Counted from the stretch's first letter, positions 35,768-44,961 are shown. The stretch: 64,000 nucleotides of DNA from an uncultured Chitinophaga sp. (GCF_902168175.1 NZ_CABHOU010000059.1:1-64000); one strand, 5' to 3'. Numbers and translations are program-made. Notes: generated by a model from the sequence alone, not told the origin.

Positions 35768-37015
35768 ATGGACGTTTTACGTATAACCACTTCCGGTAGT
35801 GTAGATGATGGCAAAAGCACACTTATAGGCCGATTACTGTACGATACCAAATCGATCCCCCAGGATAAAATGGAAGCGTTGCACGCCGCCAGCAAACGCA
35901 AAGGTCTCGACTTTACCGACCTTTCGCTGCTTACCGACGGGCTTATCGCCGAACGTGAACAGGGCATCACGATAGACGTGGCGCACATCTACTTTTCCAC
36001 CCCCAACCGCAAATACATTATTGCCGATACACCCGGCCATTTCGAATATACCCGTAACATGGTAACCGGTTCGTCTACCGCCCAGGTGTCGCTCATTCTC
36101 ATCGATGCGCGCAAAGGCATAGTGGACCAAACTTACCGTCACTACTTCATCGCCAACCTCCTGCGCATTAAACACCTGGTGGTATGCGTAAACAAAATGG
36201 ACCTGGTAGATTACAGCGAAGAGCGTTTCTCCGAGATCGTGGACGATTTTAAGCAACTGACCACCCAGGCGGCGTTTAAAGGCCAGGAAGTGAAGTTCAT
36301 TCCCGCATCTTCCCTGTACGGCGAAAACGTAGTGAGCAAAAGCGACAAGATCAACTGGTATGATGGTCCCACCCTGCTCGATTACCTGGAGCAGATCGAC
36401 TTTGGCCATGATGAGAAGGAACTGCCTGCCCGTTTCCCGGTACAGTACGTGATCCGTCCAAAATCCGAGCAGTTCCACGACTTCCGTGGTTTTGCCGGTA
36501 AAATTGCCAGCGGCAGTTTTAAAGTGGGCGACGAGGTGGTATCACTCCCCTCCCTGCACAAAAGCAAAATCAAATCCATCGAGAAGTTCGAAACACAACT
36601 GAACGAGGCACATGCCCGCGACAGTGTGGTGATTACGCTCGAGAACGAAATAGATGTGAGCCGTGGCAACCTGCTGGTAAAAGCCGGCCAGGAACCCGAA
36701 GCGAAGAAAGAAATTACCGCGCAGGTGTGCTGGATGGACCAGACAAAACTGGTAGCCGGCAAAACATACCTGCTGCAGCATGGCATAAACCGCGTGAAAG
36801 CCAAAGTGGCCAACATTCACTCCGTAGTGGAAGTAACCACCCACCGTACCCGCGAAGATGTAAATGAACTGGGCCTGAACGATATGGGGAAAATCACCCT
36901 TAAAACCGCCAGCCCGATATTTGCAGACGCATACATACAAAACCCGGCCAATGGCTCGTTCATACTGGTTGATGAGTTTAGCAACTCCACCGTGGCCGTA
37001 GGTTTCGTAGAATAA
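35768..37015 (+). CDS. cysN: Sulfate adenylyltransferase subunit 1 (GTPase)
   Basis: The 415-residue EF-Tu-like GTPase activates CysD. G-motifs are GSVDDGKST (10-18), the switch I/II region with EREQGITID and DTPGH, and NKMD; domains II and III follow. It is shorter than E. coli CysN (~475) at both ends and has no fused CysC APS kinase. Together with the CC/CxxC CysH this supports a direct APS-to-sulfite route. Sulfite reductase and uptake genes are not in the window. A terminator follows 27 bp after the stop. Confidence 0.96.
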   Translation: MDVLRITTSGSVDDGKSTLIGRLLYDTKSIPQDKMEALHAASKRKGLDFTDLSLLTDGLIAEREQGITIDVAHIYFSTPNRKYIIADTPGHFEYTRNMVTGSSTAQVSLILIDARKGIVDQTYRHYFIANLLRIKHLVVCVNKMDLVDYSEERFSEIVDDFKQLTTQAAFKGQEVKFIPASSLYGENVVSKSDKINWYDGPTLLDYLEQIDFGHDEKELPARFPVQYVIRPKSEQFHDFRGFAGKIASGSFKVGDEVVSLPSLHKSKIKSIEKFETQLNEAHARDSVVITLENEIDVSRGNLLVKAGQEPEAKKEITAQVCWMDQTKLVAGKTYLLQHGINRVKAKVANIHSVVEVTTHRTREDVNELGLNDMGKITLKTASPIFADAYIQNPANGSFILVDEFSNSTVAVGFVE

Positions 37016-37042
37016 CGCACCCCATTTTATCAACTATAATCG

Positions 37043-37071
37043 AAAAGGAAGACGTACTGTCTTCCTTTTTT
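37043..37071 (+). terminator. Terminator after cysN
   Basis: AAAAGGAAGAC pairs with GTCTTCCTTTT over 5 nt, followed by more T. Confidence 0.9.
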
Positions 37072-37105
37072 AATTTGGGGGAAACCAGCGGTGGAACTGT
37101 GATTG

Positions 37106-37187
37106 AGCCGCCGTTGTGTCACTCCCTTCAGCGGTTGAAACAACACTGGGCAACCTGGGTTATTCCCATCGTGGCGGTGTATACACC
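37106..37187 (+). repeat. Dispersed intergenic repeat, two-part copy
   Basis: The 25-bp core AGCCGCCGTTGTGTCACTCC + CTTCA (37106-37130) is identical to 51504-51528. A second shared block, GGCGGTGTATACACC (37173-37187), follows 42 bp later; the other copy has GGCGGTGTATATACC 30 bp after its core. Confidence 0.8.
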
Positions 37188-37198
37188 GCCCAACTGCA

Positions 37199-37228
37199 AC
37201 AAAAAAGAGCAGGCCTTCGCCTGCTCTC
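37199..37228 (-). terminator. Terminator after threonine dehydrogenase gene
   Basis: AGAGCAGGC pairs with GCCTGCTCT over a 4-nt loop; the minus-strand side ends in six T. It is 26 bp past the stop at 37254. Confidence 0.9.
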
Positions 37229-37253
37229 TCATCTTCAAATCTGTATGGATGGT

Positions 37254-38198
37254 TTACTTCTTCAAATTCTTCAGCATATCCACCGTCATCTTCTCCAGGT
37301 CGTACTCTGGCTTCCAGCCCCACTGTTCGCGGGCAGCGCTGTCGTCCATACTCTGTGGCCAGCCGTCGGCGATCTGCTGACGGTAGTCGGGTTCGTAGCT
37401 GATGGTGAAATCAGGGATGTGTTTTTTGATTTCGGCTGCGATCTCTTTAGGGGAGAAACTCATGCCGGAAAGGTTGTATGCAGAGCGGATGCCGATCTTC
37501 GATGAATCGGCCTCCATCAGTTCGATAGTGGCGCGGATAGCGTCGGGCATGTACATCATGGGCAGATAGGTGTCTTCGCGCAGGAAACACTCGTATTTGC
37601 CCTCTTCCAGGGCTTCGTGGTATATTTCCACGGCGTAGTCGGTAGTACCACCGCCCGGGGCCGATTTGTAGCTGATAAGGCCGGGGTAACGAAGGCTGCG
37701 TACGTCGATACCATAACGGTGATTGTAGTACTCGCACCAGCGTTCGCCCGCGAACTTACTGATACCGTAAATGGTGGTAGGTTCGATGATCGTATGCTGT
37801 TCGGTGTTCTCTTTGGGTGAATTAGGACCGAATACGGCGATAGAACTGGGCCAGTAGATTTTGTCCAGGCCTTCTTCCTTCGCAATGTCCAGCACGTTCA
37901 GCAGGCTTTGCATGTTGATATGCCAGGCCAGCAGCGGGTTCTTTTCGCCGGTGGCAGATAAGATAGCGGCCAGCAGGTAAACCTGTGTAATATTATGACG
38001 GATTACCAGTACGTGCAGCATTTCCTTGTTCATCACATCCAGCGACACATAGGGGCCGCTGCCCTTCAGCAACTCATGTTCTTCGCGCAAATCGGAGGCC
38101 ACCACGTTCTGATCGCCATACATTTTGCGCAACGCCAGTGTTAATTCAACTCCTATCTGGCCGCAGGCACCGATTACAAGGATCTTATCTTTCTTCAT
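37254..38198 (-). CDS. tdh: L-threonine 3-dehydrogenase, SDR (epimerase-like) type
   Basis: The 314-residue cytoplasmic enzyme oxidises L-threonine to 2-amino-3-ketobutyrate with NAD. It has the Rossmann motif GACGQIG (10-16), the catalytic YGISK (Tyr-x-x-x-Lys) and the segments GLISYKSAPGGGTTDYA and LPMMYMPDAI, which mark the short-chain TDH group found in animals and in Bacteroidota such as Flavobacterium frigidimaris, as opposed to the zinc-dependent E. coli enzyme. No 2-amino-3-ketobutyrate ligase is adjacent. A general NAD-dependent epimerase is the alternative, but these signatures argue for TDH. Confidence 0.88.
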   Translation of the reverse strand: MKKDKILVIGACGQIGVELTLALRKMYGDQNVVASDLREEHELLKGSGPYVSLDVMNKEMLHVLVIRHNITQVYLLAAILSATGEKNPLLAWHINMQSLLNVLDIAKEEGLDKIYWPSSIAVFGPNSPKENTEQHTIIEPTTIYGISKFAGERWCEYYNHRYGIDVRSLRYPGLISYKSAPGGGTTDYAVEIYHEALEEGKYECFLREDTYLPMMYMPDAIRATIELMEADSSKIGIRSAYNLSGMSFSPKEIAAEIKKHIPDFTISYEPDYRQQIADGWPQSMDDSAAREQWGWKPEYDLEKMTVDMLKNLKK

Positions 38199-38376
38199 TT
38201 TTAAAAGTTAATGGGCAAATTTAGTTTGTTGGATGTAATATTAGCCGCTTCCTGAAAATATCCGATCTATGTCATTAAACCCATGACAATATGATAACAA
38301 TGTGGCTGGCAGATGTTTCAATCCGGGATCTTTTTATCATCCCTTTGCCACGCTTCCGCTTTAAAGCTTAATTCCG

Positions 38377-38384
38377 TTATTTTG
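38377..38384 (+). promoter_or_regulatory. -7-like element TTATTTTG, 4 nt before kdsA ATG
   Basis: One mismatch from TAnnTTTG; ends 4 nt before the ATG at 38389, the same spacing as at pdxJ and the PspC-like gene. Confidence 0.45.
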
Positions 38385-38388
38385 CAGT

Positions 38389-39204
38389 ATGAAAACGTTA
38401 AAAGCATTACTGAAAGACCAATATAACCCGGACAACTTCTTCCTCATTGCAGGCCCCTGCGTGGTAGAAAGCGAGGAATTGCTGAACACCGTGGCCGAAA
38501 AAGTATCCGCCATCTGTAAAAAGCTCAACATTCCTTATGTATTTAAGGCTTCTTACCGCAAAGCGAACCGCACCAGCATCAACTCTTTTACAGGTGTGGG
38601 CGATGTGGAAGCCCTGGAACTGTTGCAGAAAACCGGCGAAAAATTCAACCTTCCTGTTACATCCGATATTCACTCTGCAGCCGAAGCTGCTATGGCCGCT
38701 GCTTATGTAGACGTGCTGCAGATCCCTGCTTTCCTTTGCCGCCAAACCGACATCCTGGTGGCAGCAGCGGAAACCGGCAAAGTGGTAAACGTGAAAAAAG
38801 GCCAGTTCCTGAGCGGCGAATCCATGAAATTCGCGGTAGAAAAAGTGAAAGGCGCAGGCAACGAGCATGTAATGCTCACCGAACGGGGTACTACCTTCGG
38901 CTACCAGGACCTGGTGGTGGATTACCGTAACATCCCCATCATGAAACAACAGGGCTGCCCGGTGATCATGGACTGTACGCACTCGCTGCAACAGCCTAAT
39001 CAAACCAGCGGCGTTACCGGTGGTAACCCTCAAATGATCAGCACCATCGCCAAGGCAGCTATTGCTACAGGCGCCGATGGCCTGTTCATCGAAACCCACC
39101 CCGACCCTGCCTGCGCACTGTCAGACGGCGCTAATATGCTCCGCCTCGATTTGCTGGAAGGTTTGCTGGAAGAACTGGTAAGGATCAGGCAAGCAGTGAG
39201 ATAA
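38389..39204 (+). CDS. kdsA: 3-deoxy-8-phosphooctulonate (KDO-8-P) synthase
   Basis: The 271-residue TIM-barrel enzyme condenses phosphoenolpyruvate with arabinose 5-phosphate to give KDO-8-phosphate for lipopolysaccharide core synthesis. Family motifs: AGPCVVES (21-28), FKASYRKANRTS, NVKKGQFLSGESMKF and the C-terminal ETHPDP. Cys24 in AGPC is the residue that marks the metal-dependent class (Aquifex type); the E. coli metal-independent class has Asn there. The start is 4 nt past a -7-like element and a terminator follows, so it appears monocistronic. Confidence 0.95.
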   Translation: MKTLKALLKDQYNPDNFFLIAGPCVVESEELLNTVAEKVSAICKKLNIPYVFKASYRKANRTSINSFTGVGDVEALELLQKTGEKFNLPVTSDIHSAAEAAMAAAYVDVLQIPAFLCRQTDILVAAAETGKVVNVKKGQFLSGESMKFAVEKVKGAGNEHVMLTERGTTFGYQDLVVDYRNIPIMKQQGCPVIMDCTHSLQQPNQTSGVTGGNPQMISTIAKAAIATGADGLFIETHPDPACALSDGANMLRLDLLEGLLEELVRIRQAVR

Positions 39205-39225
39205 GCATCTTTCAACTGATAATAT

Positions 39226-39252
39226 GGCCGGGGGTAACTCCCCGGCTTTTTA
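39226..39252 (+). terminator. Terminator after kdsA
   Basis: GCCGGGG pairs with CCCCGGC over 6 nt, followed by six T, 22 bp past the stop. Confidence 0.9.
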
Positions 39253-39341
39253 ATTTCCAGGTGTCATCCAAAGTGACAGCGCCGTATTTCAACCCAAAGT
39301 AATTTTTCGTATATTCAGGTTGCACTAAACCATTTTACGTT

Positions 39342-39728
39342 ATGATCCAGTTATCAGAATGCAGAGTAACCGACCGGGTAATAGTGAAAAACGAGGGGCA
39401 GTTGATGGAAGGCACCATTCTCGAAGTTAACCACGACGACAAACAGGTATGCGTGCTTACCAATGAGCAGCAGGAATTCTGGTATCCCCTGGAAGAAATT
39501 TTCCCCATCGTCCTGAACGACCAGGAACTGGCGAGGCTGAAGTTCCAGGAAGAGGCGCAGGACAATGGCGAGCGCCTGTTCGTAAGGGGGCCATTTTCGG
39601 TAAAATTCTATGGAAACGACCGTTTAGAGCTGGTATACCGTGATGAAACGCGCGACATCCAGGGGCCTATCACCGTTCACCAGTTGCAGAACCACTACGA
39701 ACGGATGACCAAGGTGCACCTTGAGTAG
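39342..39728 (+). CDS. Hypothetical protein, 128 residues
   Basis: The protein is soluble and acidic with no signal peptide. Residues 1-60 (CRVTDRVIVKNEGQLMEGTIL... FWYPLEEIFPI) read as a small beta-barrel reminiscent of SH3/Tudor folds; residues 75-128 (FVRGPFSVKFYGNDRLELVYR) form a second beta-rich part. I do not recognise the family. It has its own intergenic space, and a 7-bp hairpin (39761-39778) without T tract lies after the stop. Confidence 0.65.
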   Translation: MIQLSECRVTDRVIVKNEGQLMEGTILEVNHDDKQVCVLTNEQQEFWYPLEEIFPIVLNDQELARLKFQEEAQDNGERLFVRGPFSVKFYGNDRLELVYRDETRDIQGPITVHQLQNHYERMTKVHLE

Positions 39729-39880
39729 TATTTCCTGAACATTAAGGGTAAAAATGTTTTCCGGCAGGCTACTGCCGGTATGGGAATGCTATTAATATTT
39801 CTCAGGACTTACAGGCAGAAAAAGATACTCCGGGCAGCGGAACTACCGGGCATGGGGAGTTATTGCACTGATTGTCAGGG

Positions 39881-40102
39881 CTAGAGATAGCGCAGCGGGT
39901 TACGACGGCCTTTAGTGATGTAATTCTTCATGTTCACCCAAAAAGCGAGGATCATGTAGATAATCACCGGGGAGCCCACGGTAAGAAAGCTGGTGTAGAT
40001 AAAGAACAGGCGGATCCTGGAGGTGGCGACTCCAAGTCGGGCCCCTATGGCTGTGCATACGCCAAAGGCCTGCCATTCCATAAAGTCTTTTAAACGGTTC
40101 AT
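39881..40102 (-). CDS. PspC-domain-like small membrane protein
   Basis: The 73-residue product resembles the PspC domain: an N-terminal helix (MNRLKDFMEWQAFGVCTAIG), the ARLGVATSRIRLFF segment matching the family's GID-x-x-x-VRL region, then one membrane helix (SPVIIYMILAFWVNM) and a basic tail. PspC proteins take part in envelope-stress sensing in proteobacteria; a short isolated copy has no proven role. The ATG follows a consensus TTTG-N19-TAAATTTG promoter by exactly 4 nt, which fixes the start and suggests a leaderless mRNA. Confidence 0.7.
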   Translation of the reverse strand: MNRLKDFMEWQAFGVCTAIGARLGVATSRIRLFFIYTSFLTVGSPVIIYMILAFWVNMKNYITKGRRNPLRYL

Positions 40103-40106
40103 ATAT

Positions 40107-40137
40107 CAAATTTATCCTAATTATTTCTGAAAACAAA
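40107..40137 (-). promoter_or_regulatory. Promoter TTTG-N19-TAAATTTG, 4 nt before ATG
   Basis: On the minus strand TTTG (40137-40134) and TAAATTTG (40114-40107) are both perfect, and ATAT then separates the element from the ATG at 40102. Confidence 0.65.
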
Positions 40138-40285
40138 ATACCCTTCGCGCGTGTTAGTACAAATATCCGCGAAAAAAAGTGTTATCTGATTCATAGTATT
40201 TAATGGTCAATTCGTAACTTATTAGATTATTTTAACCATTTATCCCCAAAAAAGGTACATAACCTAACAATCGGCCGTCAATTCC

Positions 40286-40316
40286 TTGCAAAAAAGCCCT
40301 GATTTGCGTAACTTCG
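40286..40316 (+). promoter_or_regulatory. Promoter of aconitase gene (TTG-N20-TAACTTCG)
   Basis: TTG at 40286-40288 and TAACTTCG at 40309-40316, one mismatch from the -7 consensus, with 20-nt spacing. It argues that translation does not start upstream of 40317. Confidence 0.5.
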
Positions 40317-40351
40317 CGGTGCAATTTATAACCGCTTTTAAATATTTTTCC

Positions 40352-42625
40352 ATGGTGTTTGATATTGACATGATTAAAAAACTGTATGCGGCACTCCCGG
40401 GTAAGGTGGAAGCTACCCGTAAGATGCTCGGACGACCGCTTACACTGGCTGAGAAGATCCTATACGCTCACCTTTATGCGCCTGCTACCAGTGCGTATGA
40501 AAGGGGAAAATCTTATGTCGAATTTGCACCAGATCGCGTGGCTATGCAAGATGCCACCGCTCAGATGGCGCTACTGCAATTTATGACCTGTGGCCGCGCT
40601 TCGGTAGCAGTTCCCTCTACCGTTCACTGCGATCACTTGATCCAGGCAAAAACAGGCGCTGTTGCGGATCTCGCTACCGCCAACGAAACCAACAAAGAAG
40701 TTTACGAATTCCTTTCCTCTATTTCCAATAAATACGGCATCGGTTTCTGGAAGCCCGGTGCAGGTATCATTCACCAGGTGGTGCTCGAAAACTACGCCTT
40801 CCCAGGTGGTATGATGATCGGTACCGACTCTCACACGCCTAACGCAGGTGGTTTGGGTATGGTGGCTATCGGTGTGGGTGGTGCAGATGCTGTTGACGTG
40901 ATGGCAGGCCTTCCATGGGAACTGAAAATGCCCAAACTGATCGGTGTTCAACTGAAAGGTAAAATGAGTGGCTGGACTTCTGCCAAAGATATTATCCTGC
41001 AGGTAGCTGGTATCCTTACTGTAAAAGGTGGTACCGGTGCAATCGTAGAATACTTCGGCGAAGGTGCAGACAGCATGAGCGCAACTGGTAAAGCTACTAT
41101 CTGTAACATGGGTGCAGAAATCGGCGCAACCTGCTCACTGTTTGGTTACGACGAAAAAATGAGCGCTTACCTGAAATCAACCAGCCGTGAAGAAGTGGCT
41201 TCCCTCGCCGATGGTGTTAGGGAACACCTCCGTCCGGATGCTGATGTATACGCTTCTCCTGATAAATATTATGACCAGGTGATCACTATCGACCTGGACA
41301 CACTGGAGCCTTATGTAAATGGTCCGTTTACTCCGGACTTAGCATGGCCTATTTCTAAATTCGCTCAGGCTGTTAAAGAAAACAACTGGCCAGAGAAACT
41401 GGAAGTAGCCCTGATCGGCTCCTGCACCAACTCTTCTTATGAAGACATCAGCCGTTCTGCCTCCCTGGCACAACAGGCTATCGATAAAAACCTGGATGTT
41501 AAATCCGAGTTCACGATCACCCCAGGTTCTGAACTGGTACGTTTCACGATCGAAAGAGATGGTATGCTGAATACCTTCGATAAAATCGGCGGTGTTGTAC
41601 TGGCTAACGCCTGCGGTCCCTGTATCGGTCAGTGGGCCCGTCATATCGACGATCCTAACCGTAAAAACTCTATCATCACTTCCTTTAACAGGAACTTTGC
41701 GAAACGTAACGACGGCCTGGCCGCTACACACGCGTTCGTAGCTTCTCCTGAAATCGTAACGGCGCTGGCTATTGCAGGCGACCTTACCTTTAACCCGCTT
41801 ACAGACACCCTTACCAACAAAGATGGTCAAAAGGTGAAACTGGACGAGCCTAAAGGTTACGAACTGCCTCCAAAAGGTTTTGATGTGGAAGACGCGGGTT
41901 ACCAGGCACCTGCTGCCGATGGTAGCAACGTACAGGTAATCGTATCCCCTACTTCTGACCGCCTCGAATTACTGGCGCCGTTCAAAGCATGGGAAGGTAC
42001 CGATCTTAAAGGACTGAAACTGCTGATCAAAGCAAAAGGTAAATGTACTACGGACCACATCTCTATGGCGGGTCCATGGTTGAAGTACCGCGGTCACCTC
42101 GACAATATCTCTAACAACATGCTCATTGGCGCTATCAACGCGTTCAACGATAAATCCGACACCGTTAAAAACCAGTTCACAGGCGAATACGGTTCTGTAC
42201 CTGGTACACAGCGCGCTTACAAAGCACAGGGCGTAGGCTCTATCGTTGTAGGCGACGAAAACTACGGTGAAGGTTCATCCCGTGAGCATGCGGCTATGGA
42301 GCCACGCCACCTCGGCGTTCGTGCCATCCTGGTGAAATCTTTCGCCCGTATCCACGAAACCAACCTGAAAAAACAGGGTATGCTGGCGCTCACTTTTGCT
42401 GACAAGGATGATTACGAAAAAATCCAGGAAGACGATAGCATCGATATCATAGGCCTGAACGAATTCATTCCCGGTAAAACGCTGACAGTGGTACTGAACC
42501 ACAAAGACGGCAGCAAAGACGAAATCATTGTTAACCACACTTACAACGAACAACAAATTCAATGGTTCGTTGCTGGTGGCGCACTTAACGTGATCAGGGC
42601 TGAGTTTGCGAAACAACAACAATAA
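40352..42625 (+). CDS. acn: Aconitate hydratase (mitochondrial-type)
   Basis: Starting at the ATG at 40352 the product has 757 residues; an in-frame TTG at 40286 overlaps the -33 element and is rejected. The enzyme interconverts citrate and isocitrate in the TCA cycle. The [4Fe-4S] ligands are Cys358 in IGSCTNSS and Cys421/Cys424 in ACGPCIG, the same numbering as mature mitochondrial aconitase, and the swivel domain contains [13 protein letters not shown] and [10 protein letters not shown]. This is the mitochondrial-type branch rather than AcnA or AcnB of E. coli. It is transcribed alone and has a strong terminator. Confidence 0.97.
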   Translation: MVFDIDMIKKLYAALPGKVEATRKMLGRPLTLAEKILYAHLYAPATSAYERGKSYVEFAPDRVAMQDATAQMALLQFMTCGRASVAVPSTVHCDHLIQAKTGAVADLATANETNKEVYEFLSSISNKYGIGFWKPGAGIIHQVVLENYAFPGGMMIGTDSHTPNAGGLGMVAIGVGGADAVDVMAGLPWELKMPKLIGVQLKGKMSGWTSAKDIILQVAGILTVKGGTGAIVEYFGEGADSMSATGKATICNMGAEIGATCSLFGYDEKMSAYLKSTSREEVASLADGVREHLRPDADVYASPDKYYDQVITIDLDTLEPYVNGPFTPDLAWPISKFAQAVKENNWPEKLEVALIGSCTNSSYEDISRSASLAQQAIDKNLDVKSEFTITPGSELVRFTIERDGMLNTFDKIGGVVLANACGPCIGQWARHIDDPNRKNSIITSFNRNFAKRNDGLAATHAFVASPEIVTALAIAGDLTFNPLTDTLTNKDGQKVKLDEPKGYELPPKGFDVEDAGYQAPAADGSNVQVIVSPTSDRLELLAPFKAWEGTDLKGLKLLIKAKGKCTTDHISMAGPWLKYRGHLDNISNNMLIGAINAFNDKSDTVKNQFTGEYGSVPGTQRAYKAQGVGSIVVGDENYGEGSSREHAAMEPRHLGVRAILVKSFARIHETNLKKQGMLALTFADKDDYEKIQEDDSIDIIGLNEFIPGKTLTVVLNHKDGSKDEIIVNHTYNEQQIQWFVAGGALNVIRAEFAKQQQ

Positions 42626-42647
42626 TAGCCTTTTCGCTATATAAAGG

Positions 42648-42676
42648 AAGCCCCGGCCAAAGTGCCGGGGCTTTTT
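42648..42676 (+). terminator. Terminator after aconitase gene
   Basis: AAGCCCCGGC pairs with GCCGGGGCTT over 6 nt, followed by TTTGTTTTT, 22 bp past the stop. It lies in the 55-bp gap before the convergent gene and may act for both. Confidence 0.9.
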
Positions 42677-42680
42677 GTTT

Positions 42681-43100
42681 TTACCAGCTGTATGCAAAGT
42701 TCATACTCACATAGCCCTGGTAAGACAGGTCTACATCATAAATGAACCGCGGTACCGAATAAGTATTGTTGTAATAGAACGGCAACGACCTGCCCTCAAT
42801 CGTAGCCGTAACATTATTGGAGAAATAACTCCAGCTCGAAATCGCTATATGATAACGGCCGGCAGGAACGGATACCGACGTATAGGTGTACGGGTTAAAC
42901 GAAAACTCATACGAATCGCCGGTAAACTCACCCCATTCATTGGTAGCATAAAACGTGACTGTAAAGTATTCGCCGGTACTCACCTGTACATTCACATAGG
43001 TGTCTGTAAGTGACTGTACAGCCGGCATGGAAGCTGCTTTCACAGTATTGAAGCTGAAACCTGCCATCAGGGTCAGCAACACAAATAAGGTCTTCTTCAT
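42681..43100 (-). CDS. Small secreted beta-rich protein, unknown
   Basis: The 139-residue product has a signal peptide (MKKTLFVLLTLMAGFSFNTV, cleavage near KAA) and a Tyr/Phe/Ser/Asn-rich mature part with alternating strands (YEFSFNPYTYTSVSVPAGRY, SVPRFIYDVDLSY). There is a single predicted beta-sandwich-sized domain and no anchor. I do not recognise the family. It is divergent from the HD-domain gene, and an inverted repeat lies between the two starts. Confidence 0.6.
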   Translation of the reverse strand: MKKTLFVLLTLMAGFSFNTVKAASMPAVQSLTDTYVNVQVSTGEYFTVTFYATNEWGEFTGDSYEFSFNPYTYTSVSVPAGRYHIAISSWSYFSNNVTATIEGRSLPFYYNNTYSVPRFIYDVDLSYQGYVSMNFAYSW

Positions 43101-43159
43101 AACAAGATTTTAAGGTAATTGAATAAAAGTCTTGTAAGATGAGAAATCAGGCTGCGGCC

Positions 43160-43192
43160 ATAACACAGTGTTTTATACGCCGAATGTGTTAT
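43160..43192. repeat. Inverted repeat ATAACACA/TGTGTTAT
   Basis: Eight-bp perfect arms at 43160-43167 and 43185-43192 with a 17-nt spacer, between two divergent genes and 20 bp before the plus-strand ATG. Possible operator. Confidence 0.4.
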
Positions 43193-43211
43193 CTTATGGA
43201 AAATTTAAAAG

Positions 43212-43838
43212 ATGCAGCATATTACCGGACAGGTATGGCAACAACTGGCATCGGCCTATCCTTCCCATCAAACCCTTTTTGAATCGGCATTTAAACACAT
43301 TAATGAGCGTTATAGCGGTAAAGACAGGTTCTATCATAATATGCAGCACCTGGGGCTTATGCTGGAATTACAACAGGAATATAAAGAGATGATCGACGAC
43401 CACGAGAGCATGTCGTTCGCCATTTTTTATCACGACATTGTATACAACGCCAGTAAACCGGACAATGAAGAGAAAAGTGCGGTAGAAGCTGCCAGCTTCC
43501 TTCATCAACTGACATATGGCCCTGCTGGCATTAATAAGGTCACATCCTGGATAAACGCCACAAAAAACCATGCTAACCCAACAAACGACAGCGACCTTAA
43601 CTACCTGCTGGACTTCGATCTGAGCATATTTTCTGTACCCATTATGCAATATGTAGAATATGCGAGGCAAATACGGCAGGAGTATCACATGTACCCTACC
43701 CTGCTTTATAACCCGGGCCGTAAAAAGGTATTAAAACATTTTCTCGACATGCCTTACATCTACAAAACAGAGGTGTTCAGGGCGATGTATGAACACACAG
43801 CAAGGGAGAATATCAAATGGGAGATCGGGCAGTTATAA
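43212..43838 (+). CDS. Predicted metal-dependent HD-superfamily hydrolase
   Basis: The 208-residue soluble protein has the COG4339-type pattern: RFYHNMQHL at 39-47, FYHDIVYN with His74-Asp75, and conserved Glu/Asp residues in EEKSAVEAASFL and LLDFDLSIF. HD proteins are metal-dependent phosphohydrolases or nucleotidases; members of this group have no established substrate. The ATG at 43212 is preferred to an upstream out-of-frame alternative. It is convergent with the DUF4421 gene, only 4 bp apart. Confidence 0.8.
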   Translation: MQHITGQVWQQLASAYPSHQTLFESAFKHINERYSGKDRFYHNMQHLGLMLELQQEYKEMIDDHESMSFAIFYHDIVYNASKPDNEEKSAVEAASFLHQLTYGPAGINKVTSWINATKNHANPTNDSDLNYLLDFDLSIFSVPIMQYVEYARQIRQEYHMYPTLLYNPGRKKVLKHFLDMPYIYKTEVFRAMYEHTARENIKWEIGQL

Positions 43839-43842
43839 GGGT

Positions 43843-44919
43843 CTATTCTTCTTTCTTTTCAACACTGCTTAACACAGAGCCGGGTTTAATCCAGGGCTTC
43901 TTTAAACCGAAGCGGCGGCCAATACTTACACGGAAAGTGCCTGCGCCGAAAGTTTGATAGGTGCGGGCAATGGGCGATTGACCACGCGTGATATTTTCTA
44001 CATAGGTAACACTGGCGAAGTACCTGTCGGAATTATAACCGGCTGCCAGGCGAACGGTGTTATTGAACTGCCAGCCTATTTCCTGCAATTTATCGTCGCT
44101 GTCTTCATACTTCATGGCGGTGGAGTTCACACCAAGGCCGCCAGATAGAGAACCGGAAAGGTAAAAGTGTTGCTTTACGACCAGGGTGTAGGCATATCCC
44201 ACATTACCCACTACCGTAAAAATAGAGCTCTTGTTAAATGTGTTACCATCAAAAAACTCGGGATTACCGCTGGGTATCAGGTTGGAGTCGCCGCGCATCG
44301 ACATCCTGTAAATTTCCCCACCTGCCATAAATGAGCCCGCACTGCGCTTCTGCCATTCGTTTTGCACAAATGCCGCACGGTAAGAAAACTTTGAATCATT
44401 AAAGATGTACTGAACATTAGCGCCGATGTTGGTATGGTATAAATCCCCGCGTTTGGGATAACCATCACTGGATTGATAACCGGGAACAAATCCCGCAGGA
44501 TTATCGATATAAAACCCTTTATAAAAGTTACCGTAAAGATCGATAGCCAGTTTACGGAGGTAAAGATGCGTTTGTAAGTCGATGAACTTCGTTTTCCCGC
44601 GTTCATCATTATCCTTGTTAATGAACGGCAGGTTAAACACCAGGTTAAGGCCCAGCAGCTCGTAGTTAGCGCCTACACCTACCGTGATATTGTTATTAGG
44701 TCTGTATAACAGTTCCTTATCCTGGCCATGGTCATTAAGATCATAGTAGGAATATTTACGCTGACCAAGCATCCGCAATGTAACATCTGTGAGGTATTGC
44801 GTAACATACACTGTATCGTTTTCTGTTCGCAGGGCACGTTTGATAAAACTCTCCTTCTTTTGTGCGGAGGCACTAAAAGTAACAGCGAACAAAAGCGACA
44901 GAAGCAGGTAATTACGCAT
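43843..44919 (-). CDS. DUF4421 family outer-membrane protein
   Basis: I set the start at 44919, where a signal peptide begins (MRNYLLLSLLFAVTFSASA-Q); the frame extends eight codons further. The ~340-residue mature protein has DUF4421 features: DTVYVTQYLTDVTLRMLGQRK, YRPNNNITVGVGANYELLGL, FIDLQTHLYLRKLAIDLYGN and a C-terminal RVSIGRRFG strand. It is a probable outer-membrane barrel of unknown function. It starts 42 bp after the phosphodiesterase stop and may be the last gene of the long minus-strand cluster that includes hut. Confidence 0.75.
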   Translation of the reverse strand: MRNYLLLSLLFAVTFSASAQKKESFIKRALRTENDTVYVTQYLTDVTLRMLGQRKYSYYDLNDHGQDKELLYRPNNNITVGVGANYELLGLNLVFNLPFINKDNDERGKTKFIDLQTHLYLRKLAIDLYGNFYKGFYIDNPAGFVPGYQSSDGYPKRGDLYHTNIGANVQYIFNDSKFSYRAAFVQNEWQKRSAGSFMAGGEIYRMSMRGDSNLIPSGNPEFFDGNTFNKSSIFTVVGNVGYAYTLVVKQHFYLSGSLSGGLGVNSTAMKYEDSDDKLQEIGWQFNNTVRLAAGYNSDRYFASVTYVENITRGQSPIARTYQTFGAGTFRVSIGRRFGLKKPWIKPGSVLSSVEKKEE

Positions 44920-44961
44920 TGAATAATCCGGGTGAATAGACAAGATAGTGAATAAAGTAAA

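Noticed and set aside
40286..40351. N-terminal extension of aconitase from a TTG start
   Set aside because: The TTG doubles as the -33 element, and the downstream ATG gives iron-sulfur ligands at the usual positions 358, 421 and 424.
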